Source: Glandiceps talaboti (taxonomy: Eukaryota > Hemichordata > Enteropneusta > Spengelidae). From it: a stretch of DNA of 64,000 nt. Below the pieces are notes generated by a model. The model searched no databases, was not told the origin of the DNA, and worked only from the letters and a program-made list of their open reading frames with translations. Position numbers and translations under genes: made by a program. The stretch is from positions 20,927,342 to 20,991,341 of the forward strand of contig NC_135549.1 of NCBI RefSeq assembly GCF_964340395.1, read 5' to 3'. Positions 50,084 to 63,222 of this stretch are shown piece by piece; position 1 is the first letter of the stretch; the number at the start of each line of letters is the position of its first letter.

Positions 50084-50176
50084 CATCAGTATTTTGCCAA
50101 CAGGTAAGTATCATAGTCGAACAGAATTGAAGTTTCTACCGAAACTAATTTCTGTGAGACATGATACTTACCTGTT
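50084..50176 (-). repeat. Internal complementary region of the DIRS element
   Basis: 50084-50129 is the reverse complement of the left outer end (about 44130-44172) and 50124-50176 is the reverse complement of the right outer end (about 50386-50437). They meet at AGAATTGAAG. This is the template region that lets a DIRS element rebuild both termini and circularise. Confidence 0.9.
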
Positions 50177-50230
50177 GAGCTCCCTCCCACCTTCCCCACA
50201 GTCTCCTTGTGAACTTTTTGTCCTCTTGGA

Positions 50231-50401
50231 GCGATAAAAGACACAAGTACGCATGCGCTAACTGCCACTTAGGCGGGAGACTAAGCTAACCAAATATGGA
50301 GCCAGGTATGGTGGAGGGGGTGGGGCCAAAAATTTCTTGGCATGGATTGGAGGAATTAATGCGGGTTACCCATCAGTATTTTGCCAACAGGTAAGTATCA
50401 T
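50231..50401 (-). repeat. Right inverted terminal repeat of the DIRS element
   Basis: Inverted copy of 44144-44314, 171 bp. Confidence 0.93.
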
Positions 50402-50509
50402 GTCTCACAGAAATTAGTTTCGGTAGAAACTTCAATTTCCTTTCTCTAAAATATGACCCCCCCCCCCCCGTTCAAAATATTTCAAAAACATTAGTTAAAA
50501 TGCATGAAA

Positions 50510-50611
<102 letters not shown>

Positions 50612-51212
50612 CAACATCTCCTGACGAGTGATTTACTCACGAAACAGGCTTGTAGAGACGAAAAACCCGACTTGATTTTCTTCTACCCTCAACATATACT
50701 CCGCTCTGCGTGCATACACACTAATGGCAGGACATTGCTGTGTTAGAAGTACAGTATTTATGTAAATTATTAACTCGAGTCTGTATATAGGTATAATTTA
50801 TGCTTGTGATGTATTTCTCAATAACTGCAAGCCATAATCAACAGCGGTAAATCATGAAACCATAATACATTGTGTAATATTGGTATACATGTACGACACA
50901 TATCTCCGTCAGAAAATTGATAAAACTGATCTTTTGTTTTTTTAATTTTTCAGGAAGCCATTGGTCAAAGATCACTATCACTCTCTCTCTCTCGACTCCG
51001 TTATATTGTAACCTGAGATGGTTTTTAAGTGATTCCTTCATATCATCTATCGTAATGTACAATAACTGGGTGACGAAATACTCATTTCCTTGGGGGTACA
51101 AATAAGGTTAATACTTAATTTTTTTTCAAATTATTTCAGAATTATTGTGGAGGGACAAATCTATGTTAAGTCTATACTTGTTTTTGTGCGTCAATTTATT
51201 GAAGCAAAAGAA

Positions 51213-51218
51213 AATAAA
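51213..51218 (+). terminator. Candidate poly(A) signal in the right arm
   Basis: AATAAA, equivalent of 776-781 in the left arm. Possible end of the peptide transcript or of an unrecognised 3' exon; in copy B the DIRS element lies between it and the coding exons. Confidence 0.35.
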
Positions 51219-51527
51219 ACTTGACTTTGCTGCAATCACTGTTATTGTTTCTCGTTATTGTTCTTCTTGATGAAGTCTGATCTGGTGTTTCATGGTAGCT
51301 TAAGGGAGTGTTGGGTGCGAAGTCGAGAATCACATCATTATTTAGGTAAAACGCCACTACGAAGAGTCATTTGTATAGTAATGAATTTACAAATTAGGAA
51401 TGTATCGTGTATGGATGCTCAGAATTGTTCATTCGTATAATGGCTTTATAAAGGCTGGCTTTTTGCAGGAAGGCAGTCGGTTTACACCGAGTATACGAAT
51501 AGTCTCTACCTCTTTCTCGTCCTCCAA

Positions 51528-51672
<145 letters not shown>

Positions 51673-51800
51673 GGCCGACATGAAAAAGTTAGGTCAGAAT
51701 ATTATGGGATAAGAATTGAAGCGCAAACAAAACCTTGGGTGAAAGCGTAACATTCTTACTGAAAAACACACAAGCTGAAATGACCTCACACTTTTCAGCC

Positions 51801-53296
51801 ACGTGAGATCGAGAAATATTGACGCATATTAATTGAATCGCTAAACGTCGTGTGGTCACAGAACGTATACAATGTACGTATCTATCCATATCGGAGTCAC
51901 TTTGAACGTTCGTCGTTCTTCCTAGAACGAACCTCGGCGTTTTTAAAGGCCAGAATTTGAAACCTATAGGTTCTCGCAACAGTTTTATATTACTAGTTGA
52001 ACCATAAGGTCTAAATAGGATTATTTATTTGATGTAGACAAACTTTTTCTATAGCTCTGCCAGACAACTATTTTTAATTTGGTCGAACAATGGGATAGCT
52101 CTCTGTCTAAAGGTATGGATCATATACTACTTCCATACAAATTTGCAAGCTATATATAGCTGGCACAAGACTAGGTTATTATTCACACGGAACACATTCA
52201 AAAAATATTTAAAACACAAAATATGATTATGATTATGGGAGACAAACTCTATGTGATAGTATTATTTACCTCTTATAAATACCCAATCGAACAAAGGGGA
52301 CAGCTCATGCGCCTTCAACTGCAAAATAGACATGCACAATTAACTGTGCCCAGCACATCCGGGTTCATATATAGAAGTGGTTGACAGCTGTGCCTGCAGG
52401 TAAGGAAAGGTCGTTTCAGGCAACCAACACAGTATTATCGAGCGGACAGAAGGTCATACGAAAACACACAAGACTTTGCCAACAAAATTTAAATAATCAC
52501 TTTGTAGTGTGAATGAAGATCTCGTTACAGGTGCACTGTTAATTCGATATCCCTGCTCGCTGAATCTATTCTGGATCTGAGTCACACAACTGCCTCGGTC
52601 CTGAGTTACTGATACTACGCTCATATCATGAACACGTTCTTCATTGCATAAACGAAGTTTAGAGTAAAGCAATAAAAAGTGTCAAATCCAGAACCTACTA
52701 CCACCTGTTATTAGAAATGTTAGGTTTTATAATGATGGTACAAAGAGACGACATGGGAACAGAGGAGTCAGACATCGGAAGTGTGAATTCCTCTATTCGT
52801 TTTTTTACAATGATAAAAATGCTACTTTGTTCTCCCTGCTACCAGTAGGTGTTTAGATTGAAGCTTTCTCTGACCGCTATCGCCTCAGTCTTTGTAACAA
52901 ATCATACGCTTAGTATCTGAGTGTTTGAGACTTTGAGGGTTTTCTGCAACAATGTACTCTAACACAGAACACATCAAGAAATGATCAGATTTGCATTACA
53001 TGTCATGATTCAGATTTCTAAGTACTACATTACATTGGTCATTTAATATCCAGTCATTTGGACCTTAGAGTAAACCGTTTGTGGACTTTTGGACCAAAGA
53101 CTCGGTGGATCAAATCATGGAAAAATATTTCACAGGGTTATCGCACTCCTCCGAAAATTACTCAGATCTACCAGGCATACATGCATCCCTCCCTTCCTCC
53201 CTCATACATACATGCATGCATGCATGCACACGCACGTACTCACACACGAACGCACGCATACACACACACACACACACGCATGCATGCATGCATGCA

Positions 53297-53330
<34 letters not shown>

Positions 53331-55879
53331 CATACATACGTACGTACGTACGTACATACATACACACACATACATACATACATACATACATACATACATA
53401 CATACAGAACATACGTTAACAAAGAGTGCTTGGAACAACGAGATCGCACAATAAAGCGCATAAACAAACCAGGATTGTTGTACATATCCGGGATATACTC
53501 CGGCTAAATGTTTGCAAAAAAAGTTAGCCTTTCTTGAAGTTGTGTAGATGACACAAAGGAGACAAAACAAACAAATCAAGGAGATCCGGGATATGGGAAA
53601 ACACCCTGTTTTCACCTGAGATATTACACAACATGTTGTTTTCTACTAAAGGTTGGTATGAGAATTCATTGATCGTTATCTTGAAATATTGTGTATATCA
53701 CGTGACATCACTTTATGCCAAGACAATGTTAGAGTATCCTCCTACTATAGTTGGGCTTTAAGGCTTGTAGGAGTTATAGCGGGGACTCCAATCACTCCTC
53801 AAAGTATCAGTTAGATCTACCAACTGTTTCACCCGTCAGTGTACTATGTGAATGCAGCCTTAAAGTCCCTCGAAACACGTGTTGGTAAACAATTCGTGGT
53901 AATAATCACGTATTACATTTGTGTATCGTGGCAGTCAAGTAAGATAGGCAATCGAACTTAATTGCAGATTCAAATTTACATTGCTGTCTATGCTGTCATT
54001 CCTGGAAATTATATTCTAATCACCTACACCTCTCGTTTCAGCACAATTTCTGACGAACCGCGTTACAACTATTCGAGCGTTGTTCATACTATATACGCGG
54101 CTAATTATAAGTAAATAATTTTGTAAAAACATATGAGCTGGAATCATACGTTACATGTGTACTATAATGCAGACAATAACAGCAAAGTATAGTTCTCAGT
54201 AAAATAAAAAACGCGCATTAGTGCAACTGTCTTAAAATAATTGTACTGTCATGTGTTAGTTTGTTTTAGGCACATTTTATCCCAAAGTGACACTTAAGAA
54301 GTTGTGAGGCATGGTTTCTTTGGGAGTGAATCTCAGTGTATATGAGTACTCAGTATACTGTCACTTGTTTTCAGGTGTCGCTTTATCCAATATCGTTGAT
54401 AAACACGACCTCGCGACCTTTAAGTTATTTCAGATTAATATCAATTACAAGCATAGGTGTATGTAGGAACGTTTCTGATGAAACAACCCTATGGAGATAT
54501 AATGGCTGTGAACCATGCAGTTTAATGGTGGTCACATAGCCTAGACAACGACAGCAAATTTTGCCCAGACGTGACACATGGTTTCTATTGGGTAACGGTA
54601 AATCTCATAGTAAGCAAGTTGAAGAACAGTTTGAGTAATGTGGCTGGTTTTTTAGTGTGATTTTGTCGTGCCCAATAGCAGAGTGAACTAGCCCATACAT
54701 TTGAACTGCATGTTAATGCTACAAATAAGTGTCGCCTTTACTTGGTCTGTAATTTGTACCGTAACTACACGCGAAAGCGATATAATGTATACAGGATGTG
54801 TCGCCTGGAATGCTTACGTGTACGTATTACCTTTACGTTGCACAATAACACAGAAAAATCGATTTAGTCTAGAACAGTTAGGCATGGCGATTGCCTGGTG
54901 GGGGTGGGGGCGATGGGATGGGAGAGCAAATATAATAGTATAACAACAGGCTCATGATAGATGTATGAAAATAATGGTAGCGAATGATGAGCCCAGTCTC
55001 GAGTTGCAAATATGGTGATTTCAATCGTCAGTCAAATGTAATTGCATTAGACATGTTTTGGCATGATCAGTCCAGTCTGTAAATATTTTATATCCGTCAA
55101 CTCCGAGACTAGTTCGTTAGTAGAAAACAACATTACTGCAGTCAAGTTTGTTACACAAAGATTGACCAGAGATAAACACACACACACACATAAAGTGTTA
55201 CATGCGTGAGAAGAGTAGAACTGAGTTATCTAATTTCGGTTAAAAAAAATTGTGGTAAGATAGAATCCCAGACCCAGTTTGAAGTTTTCGATTATCACAA
55301 AATCCACTTGAAATTATTTCAATGGATAATCTACCCCCAAATTTGTGACTCAAAGGAATTTGATAAGAGTGGTCCGAATTCAACCTACCTGTCGGTAACA
55401 AATCATGATGGATGCGTGTGCAACGATATTTGAAATTACATCATACTGCGAACGACTAACATATGGCGCCTGGTTTAGCGTATTGAATACACTCTTGGTG
55501 TAAATAATTCAGTGAATACTAAAAAAATATACAATGGTCTGCAATAGGGAACAGGTAATCTAGTATGGCAAGCCGCTCAGGCCAAAAGTGTTATTTTATT
55601 TTAGCTATATAGTATTTTATATTTTTCGTTGTTGTAAACTAATTCTAACCGTTTATTTGTAGTTTTGCGATGGAATTCACACTTTTATTTCATGTTAACA
55701 TTATTTAATGAAAACGAGATTATTGTTTTATTTTTCGTCAAACCAGAATTTTTTTAAGGGTTATATATAGTTGAAAGTCAAAACGCATATTTATATATAT
55801 TTTTTTTGTTGTTGTTGAAATTTTTGATTTTCAATTGTTCGAAAATAACGAATATGATTATATGTATGGAAGACAGGTG
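51801..55879. other. Intergenic; mixed tetranucleotide array at 53213-53405
   Basis: The array mixes GCAT, CACA, CATA and CGTA units. The 42-bp dispersed block is at 53684-53725. Two stretches near 54280-54330 and 54555-54620 share CCCARAYGTGACAC and ATGGTTTCTWTTGGG-like text and may be an old tandem duplication. No gene was recognised. Confidence 0.5.
53684..53725 (+). repeat. 42-bp dispersed element, inverted partner of 9197-9238
   Basis: One mismatch to the reverse complement of 9197-9238. The core is TATATCACGTGACATCAC. Confidence 0.8.
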
Positions 55880-58800
55880 AGGACAGCAACCTGCGACCCA
55901 GCTGCTTGAGTTGCAAGAGAAAGTACAAGACATAATTAAGAACAGTCTACATATTGACGACAATATTGAGTTGGATCGGGTCCATAGATTATCCACTGCC
56001 CGCTCTAGACCCGAGCCAATTATCGTCAAATTTAGTCGCTATAAAGACAAGGATAAAGTCTTGAAGGCAAGTAGACGTGAGAAGAGTTCATTACCAGCTG
56101 GAATTCGAGTAGGAGAAGATTTTTCCAATATGGTGAGAGAGAAAAGGCGGAAGTTATGGCCAACTATGGATGAAGCATTAAAGGAAGGAAAACAAGCAAC
56201 AATGAGGTATGATAAACTCGTAATAAATGGAGATGTTTATGTTTACGATAACAAAACGCAAGATGTTGTACCAGTCAGAAGGAGATAGGGATGTGGCCGA
56301 GGCAGACAAACAAACTTTCATGCAACACAGAATGCATCGAACCGAAATGACAAAGATGAAGAAAAGAAAGACTCTAATGAACTATTTCAGTTGTTATGCT
56401 GGAATGTCAATGGAAAGTCAAAATGGTCAAATCCAGATTTTATATCATATCTAAAAACATTTCATATTATTTGTCTTGCTGAGACATGGGCTAAGTCTAC
56501 TGACCTATTTTTATTAGATGGTTTCGATTCAATATCGACCGTGCGTACTAAGAGATACCATCTCGGTAGATATTCAGGGGGTTTGTTAGTATTATACAGG
56601 CATAATATCATTTCGACAGCCACGAAATTACCCAGCCAGTCAGATGACCTAATGTGGATCAAATTTGAAGCTGAAGATGTGACTTTGTTCATTATTGGTG
56701 TTGTGTATCTTATATGTGGCGATTTCAATGCGAGAACGTCAACACATGCAGATTACGTTCTGTTTGGTGACACTTTTTTCATCCCATATGACGAAGACTG
56801 TCAAATTGATGAAAGTAACTTTGCCTGTAAGGAATTCACGCGATTCAAATGTTAATCGCTACGGTCAATGCCTCTTAGAATTATGTAAATCAACTGGAAT
56901 GAGGATTATGAATGGCCGGTTCTCGGAAAATAGTACCTATTTTACATGCCTTTCAAATACAGGTGGTAGCGTAGTTGATTATTTACTCTGTACAGGCACA
57001 ACAATGAAACAAATTGCTAAATTTTCTATCGGTGACCGAATCGAATCAGATCACCAACCGCTGCTATTTACCATTAACGGGAAATGCAGATCTGACCATG
57101 GGGAAACTCACAATGTCTCACCTTCCAGCCAAGATACAAATAATGGTACTGTCCATATGGCTAAATTTATTTGGAAAGACACTTTTAGCGATAACTTTAA
57201 TGCGTTCTGGGCGAGTGACAGAGCCGAAACATTATATGGTAATTTCACAGCTATGGTCGAAAGTAATAATATAGATGGTAGCATTGATGTTATCCTAGAA
57301 ATGTTATATGCAGCAGCAGATGACATGAAAAGTGTGGCAAATCATAGCATGACCCGGCGCAACCATAATGTCGTGTCTAATGCCTGGTATGACCAAGAGT
57401 GTCATGACACAAAGGTCAAAACAACTAGATCACTAAATGAATTAAGACAAACTAGGTCACTTGATTCCTTGGCAAAATTAAAGTGTCACAAAACAGAATA
57501 TCGTAATCTATTGTCAACAAAAAAGAAAAACTTTGAATTTAAGGAAAAAAGTAAATTGGTGGAAGCTGCCAGGGAGACAGATTCCAGGCACTTTTGGTCT
57601 CTTTTGAAACAAAAGCAACCAGGCCCTTCTTCTTCTATCTCAACGGATGATTGGTACAACTACTTTTCCGGCTTATTCAATATTGAAAACGATATGGGAG
57701 AGGATGCAGTTACGGAGGAAATAAAGAACCTTGTTGACGAATTTGATCCCTTCATCCATGATAATACTGACTGTAACCACGTTAACTGTGATGACTTAGA
57801 TCGGGAAATTACTTATGATGAAGTTGAGAAAAGCATAAATAAACTTAAAAATGGAAAAGCATCTGGCCACGATGGTATCCCCGCGGAAATGCTTAAGAAC
57901 TGTCCACGGAAGTTCAAAGAATTTCTTGTTGTATTATTCAATAAGTTGCTCCTCGCTGGATACCCTCTCTCTATTGGGGAAAGCATTCTCGTCAATAATC
58001 TATGAAAGATTGAATGCATGGGTTGAAAATAATTGCCCACTTGAGGAAAATCAAGCAGGCTTTCGCAGAGGCTATAGCACCATTGATAATATGTTTATAA
58101 TTGATACAATTGTCAAACGTTACTTTTCTTTGAAGAGTCGTTTATATTGTGTGTTCGTAGACTTTGAAAAAGCATTCGATCGTATCAACCATTATATGTT
58201 GTATTACAAACTAATTAAGAACGGACTCCATGGCAACTTCTTCAAGGTTTTGCAATCTATGTACAGTAACATCCAGGCACGTGTTCGCACCCCGGAGGGT
58301 ATTACCAGATCTTTCAAATGTATGTGTGGTGTACAACAAGGGTCAATTTTATCACCCTTGTTATTTGCATTATTCATAAATGATTTAGGACAACATTTGG
58401 AACAAAAATTTGCTGGAATTTACATTGGTGTACTGAGACTGTTTTATCTTCTTTTCGCTGATGATTTGATTTTGTTTAGTTACAACGCTATTGGCTTACA
58501 AAGACTTTTGAATGATTTATCATCATTTTCTTCGAAATGGAAACTTAAGGTTAATATTAACAAAACTAAGGTAATGGTCTTTAGGAATGCTGGTGTTTTG
58601 AGAAGGTATGAAAAATGGTTTTACAATGGGGAGAGGCTATCAGTTGTATCACAATTTTGCTACCTTGGATTAACATTTTCTTTTAATGGACTTTGGAATA
58701 TGGCACAAAAGACAATAGCTCAACAAGCGTGTAAAGCAATCTTTGCTCTGAAAAAGATATTGTATAAATACAAATCTGTCGAAGTGTCAATTTACATGAA

Positions 58801-58990
58801 GATTTTTGATTGTAAGATATTGGCTAGTTGTGCGCATGCGTTGGATTCCATTCCGGTGTTCAGCTGTCACGTCACTTCTAGTTTCTCGTCAAAGTGTACA
58901 TTTGCTGAACTTAGTCGTACTATTTTACAACAAGGTAAAATTCAGTCAGTTGTGGCTTATTTATAGCAGTTCTACTGCCTCAAGGAAGTA
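55880..58990 (+). pseudogene. Degraded APE-type LINE (non-LTR retrotransposon) with ORF1 and ORF2 remnants
   Basis: ORF1 remnant at about 55890-56288 has ELDRVHRL, RPEPIIVKFSRYKDKDKVLK and a basic end, as in the L1-type ORF1 RNA-binding domain. ORF2 starts near 56380 with endonuclease motifs (LLCWNVNGK, LAETW, and after a shift at about 56706 ICGDFNART). It shifts again near 56850 and continues with SDHQPLLFT (the endonuclease H box), then the linker. It then reads GKASGHDGIPAEML (about 57855-57900) and, past a deletion and shift at about 58000, GKAFSSIIYERLNAW, QAGFRRGYST, FVDFEKAFDRI, GVQQGSILSPLLF and the catalytic FADDLILFS. Three breaks and a missing RT segment make it dead. The 5' end is truncated. 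The clade is not certain. Confidence 0.85.
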
Positions 58991-60289
58991 CTTTCGGCAC
59001 AGTGAAAAGCAAGATGGCTGCCGCGTCGTGCCACCATCTAGTGCAAGATATGGGTTTTATTTTCTCGTCTCGCTATATGTAACGAATGGTAGCGAAGGTA
59101 GTGCGATTGAAAACTTACTCTTTTACATTCAGACACATTTTAGGATTATACATTAAATATCAGACTGTATTACCGTCATGTCTTTTGGACACAATAAAAG
59201 GTGTACATCGTGTTACCAGTGTTTTATCCTGCACTCTTTTTTGGCCGTGGAAGTACACAGAGACAGCACTTGCGTTACAAACAGACAGCCTTGATCCCAC
59301 TGGATTCAGATTTTAAACAACTCAGAGTCTAAAAGTACCCTTTTACACTCCAACACATTTAACGATTATACATTGGATATACTGTATTACGGTTACACTA
59401 AAAGGTGTACACCGTGTTACTACCGTGCTGTATCTCGATCTGCACTAATTTTCTCCATGGAAGTACACTGCATGGGTAAACAGGCCTTGTGTTGCATAAG
59501 AACAATACAGAGTCTTTATCAGCAGTTACATGTAAGTTGCGTTGCATACATCCTAAACAAAAATATGCAACAATTAGATTTATTTTAGCTATAGTGTTGT
59601 TACGTATGTTACAACCCCATGTTCAGGGAGACTTCATCTAACAAGTTCTTTATAAAAAATAATTAAAAGATAACAAAATCAAATATCTTAGTCACAATAC
59701 TTCAAGAACAACTCCCAGCTTCTAGAAAATCAATATAATTTTAATTAATTTAATTTAGAAGAGGAGAGCAATTTATAGACGGCTACGTTGCATGCACCAA
59801 AGCAGTTTTGTGAAAACGATATTTTTTCTCAGCAGCTCTACGTTCAAATGAGTACTATTGTGTGACAGTAGGTGACAGTTTGAAATGAAATAAACCTCAA
59901 ATAAGACGAATGCAATTCACGAGGAAAAGGTATGCCATACAGAAGGTTTACAAGGTCAGGTCAAGGTCAGGGGGAATTAACCAACTGTTCGTTTTGCTAA
60001 TTTGGAGCAGACAAGTAAACCTGTTGGTTATCAGATGTAAGAAAGTAAACAATCAACCCATTTAAACTCATTGAGACCATGTGTGGTCATTTTAGTGTCA
60101 TTTTACCCTCGTCTAACTGCTGACTCAAACTTCATTACACGTAATTACTAGTATCACATCACACATGCAAACAAACATACATACACATTGTTTTACATAA
60201 CGAAATACAATGTACTTCATGCAGTTCATTTACAGTTAGATTTCTGTTACGTTACGTTACGTTACGTAACTGACAACCTAATATACTCA
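58991..60289. other. Intergenic 3' of the LINE, no gene supported
   Basis: Apart from the 210-bp tandem repeat and a short GTTAC repeat at about 60248-60267, nothing was recognised. Confidence 0.55.
59110..59500. repeat. Two-copy degenerate tandem repeat, unit about 210 bp
   Basis: 59118-59290 and 59330-59500 share, in order, CTTTTACA(T/C)TC, GATTATACATT, CTGTATTAC, AAAAGGTGTACA(T/C)CGTGTTAC and TGGAAGTACAC. Confidence 0.75.
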
Positions 60290-60578
60290 TATATGAATAT
60301 ATCCTACAAACACCCAGGGAAAAAATCAAGTCAGACCTATTTCTATCTTTTGTACTCTTGTATTGATTACTACATGTGATATTTAGTGTGATAATATAGC
60401 ACCTTGGAATCACTCGACCTTGGCATCTTGTAAAAAAGCTCTACTGCATGTGGCACATATTCTACCATGTGGATGATTTTCCGGTAAGGATCAAATTATG
60501 AATATTAATGTCGTTAGAGGTTTCCCATAAACCTCTGAAATAGGCAACACATTTTGCTTCATTTGATAACTGTGTTTT

Positions 60579-60636
<58 letters not shown>

Positions 60637-60698
60637 GGTCGGTCGGTCGGTCGGTCGGTCGGTCGGTCGGTCGGTCGGTCGGTCGGTCGGTCGGTCGG

Positions 60699-60781
<83 letters not shown>

Positions 60782-61031
60782 AGGACAATGTAGGGGCTGA
60801 ACCAAAAGTATGAAGCAATGACATGCATGAATTTACAACAGTCAAAGCAAAGCATTCCTACCAAATCAAGTTGAAATGTACTCATCTAGTCGATTGGTCG
60901 GATTTTCGTATGATTTCTGTTCGTGGTATTTGGTCGATCACTCCCACCACTTACGGATATTTCTAATATGTAAATGTGGTAGAAAGAGGAGACCAAACGT
61001 CAATGAGTGATCTATTTCTGTAGAAACATGT
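60290..61031 (+). repeat. Copy 2 of the direct duplication (partner 18700-19925)
   Basis: Lacks the LINE fragment found in copy 1 and ends exactly where the hAT element begins, after GTAGAAACATGT. In copy 1 the same text continues as ATCAATGCG. Confidence 0.85.
60580..60781. repeat. (TCTG)n-(TCGG)n-(TTTC)n compound microsatellite
   Basis: About 13 TCTG, 16 TCGG and 20 TTTC units. The partner at 18970-19000 holds only about 9 TTTC-type units, so this tract expanded after the duplication. Confidence 0.95.
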
Positions 61032-63222
61032 CAGTGTTTGCGCTAAAATTCGCCAAATTCGCAAACGCGAACTCATTTTAAATTTGACGAAAATATTTTA
61101 TGCTTTGTTCGCCACAGTGACGAACAGAAATTCTCGCACGATCTTGTCGGTAAAATGATCGTTCACTACATATACTTCGCGGATATTCTGGCATGTGCGA
61201 TCATGATCGCGTGTTTCGATCTCGCATAGCACGAGACATGCTAGATACAAGGTAAAACATTACATGCAACGTCACATGATCACGAGAGTTGTCGTCATAA
61301 CTGTCAATTTACATAAATGTAGCAAGTATGGTTGATATGTCCCACGTTGCCTTCGCTGTCTTCCGCGATGGCGGAGAAACGGAAAATCGCGCGGACGAAA
61401 TCCAAAGACATCTCATATTTTGGCAGTGCTTGTCATAGTGCAGACGATCTGGTAGACGGCAGCCAGACTCAAGTCAAGAAGAAAGCCAGAAATGAAGACG
61501 ATGGGCCATCGGGAAGAACGGTGAAGGCAATGTGGTTCAATGATTTTCCTTAGCGGAGACACAGTGATGGTCTGCTAAAATGCCAAATGTGCATGGAGAG
61601 CAAATTCAACAATGTGTTTACAACAGGAAAATCTGACATTTGCCCAAAAAAGGATGACTTAGTGAAACACGAAAAATCTCGAGGTCACAGGTAGGTTGTA
61701 GTAAACTTTCATGTTATGAATTTATTACCAATAAATTTAAATGTCAAATGAGCATGACTTTGAGTGAGCGATCATGTAATTTGTAAACTAGTGAAAATAT
61801 GTTTTGCGTAGCGGAAGATATTTTGCGTTGAAAGGAACCCAGGAAGTTTTCATATTTGATTTATTTGTTGTCGGTATCTGTGGATTACTTGAGATGTGAA
61901 ATCATTGTAATTCCTCCCATGAATCTTTGAATGAATCTTACCAGTCGATAAGGACAGTGATAGAGAAGAAGATTTTGAATGATGTTAAATCATGCCCATT
62001 CAAGATGTATGCTAAACAACTAGATGAGGCAACTGATGTTTCAAATTTATCTACTCTGATTTTTTACATTAGATTTGTGAACAGTGATGGACATGTTGAA
62101 TCACACTTCCTTAGTGTTAAAGAACTTACAGACTGTACAGCTGGAGAAATTTACAATACTGTGTCCACATTGTTAACTGAGAAAGAATTAGATCAGTCAA
62201 ATTTGATCTGTCTTGCTACAGATGGTGCAAGTGTGATGACAGGTCATAAAACAGGTGTGACCACTAGGTTTAAAGATAGAACCCCTTACCTTGTAGCAAA
62301 TCATTGCCCAGCACATCGCCTAGCACTTGCCAGTGAAAAGGCAGCTAATGAGGTACCTTACCTTGTGAAATATATTAGAGATCTCAACGAAATTGGTAAG
62401 CTTCTAAAATTTTCTCCAAAATTACTGCAAAGCTTGGAAAATGACAAACTTTGCAACAGTGAGGTACATGCAAAGAAATTAAAACAGGTTTTCTTCACAA
62501 GGTGGTTATCCTTTGGTGATTGTGTAGAAGCCATGGTAGGATGCTAGGACAGCATACTAGCATGGCTTGTACAAACATCACTGGAAGGTAATCGTAAGGC
62601 CCTGGCTAGTGGCTTACTAAAAAGATTTGCCACTTACCAGTACATTGCTATGACGTATTTCTGTGCAGATGCAGTCGGATTGCTGTCCAAGTTGTGTAAA
62701 GCAATGCAAAAAGAGGCTGTTGTATATTCAGACATAAAATTACAGATAGATGGCACAGTTTGTGCCTTACAGTCATTACTTACTGTCAATGGGCCAAATT
62801 TTAATGAGTTTTTTACAAATAATTCCTGATATACCAACCACAGAAAGCATCAAAGGTGTATTTAAATCTCACGAAATCAGATATTCTCAAAATGAGAGAG
62901 AGAAGTTTGAAACAAACAGAATGAAGTTCATAGAGCAACTTGTTACTCATTTGAAAGCGTGGTTCCCTGATAGTGGGTTGATGGACTCCTTATGTGTACT
63001 TGATCCTAGAAATGTGCCAGATACACTGCAAAATCTAATTGATCACTTTGGTGTTGAGAGGAGAGACAAAGAAGGTAAAGTCCATCAACCCATTATCAGT
63101 GCCACTGAAACCAAACTTGAGTGGGCCCTTGTAAAATCTCTAATGGTTGCAAAAAAGATCATGAACACACAGTCATTTTTCAGAGAAGTTCTTCTTAAGG
63201 ATGAGATACAGATTCGTTGGTG
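61032..63222 (+). mobile_element. hAT-family transposon with broken ZNF862-like transposase
   Basis: The left terminus CAGTGTTTGCGC at 61032 is hAT-like (CAGTG...), and duplication copy 1 supplies the empty target. The transposase begins at the ATG at 61368 (AEKRKIARTKSKDISYF). An in-frame stop lies at 61551-61553. A zinc-finger-like part with CQMCMES and KHEKSRGHR ends at a GTAGGT donor-like site (61691). From 61927 the core reads KQLDEATDVSNLSTLIFYIR, LICLATDGASVMTGHKTG, ANHCPAHRLALA and FTRWLSF, with stops at 62545 and 62828 and then a frameshift. The last part (62830-63222) reads IPTTESIKG, WFPDSGLMDSLCVLDPRNVP. The C-terminal dimerisation region and the right terminus are absent. It is dead. 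Confidence 0.82.

Larger units (their letters stand above)
44134..50437 (+). mobile_element. DIRS-type tyrosine-recombinase retrotransposon, apparently full length
   Basis: The element has three long intact frames (gag, RT/RNase H with MT-like tail, YR), inverted terminal repeats 44144-44314 and 50231-50401 (171 bp each, one mismatch seen), and an internal complementary region at about 50084-50176. That region is the reverse complement of the two outer ends joined together. Copy A gives the empty site, so the ends are exact to within the shared core TCAATT, which appears at 44128-44133, at 50432-50437, and as AATTGA at the circle-like junction 50125-50130. There is no ordinary staggered target duplication, in keeping with recombinase-mediated integration of a circular intermediate. 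Confidence 0.93.
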
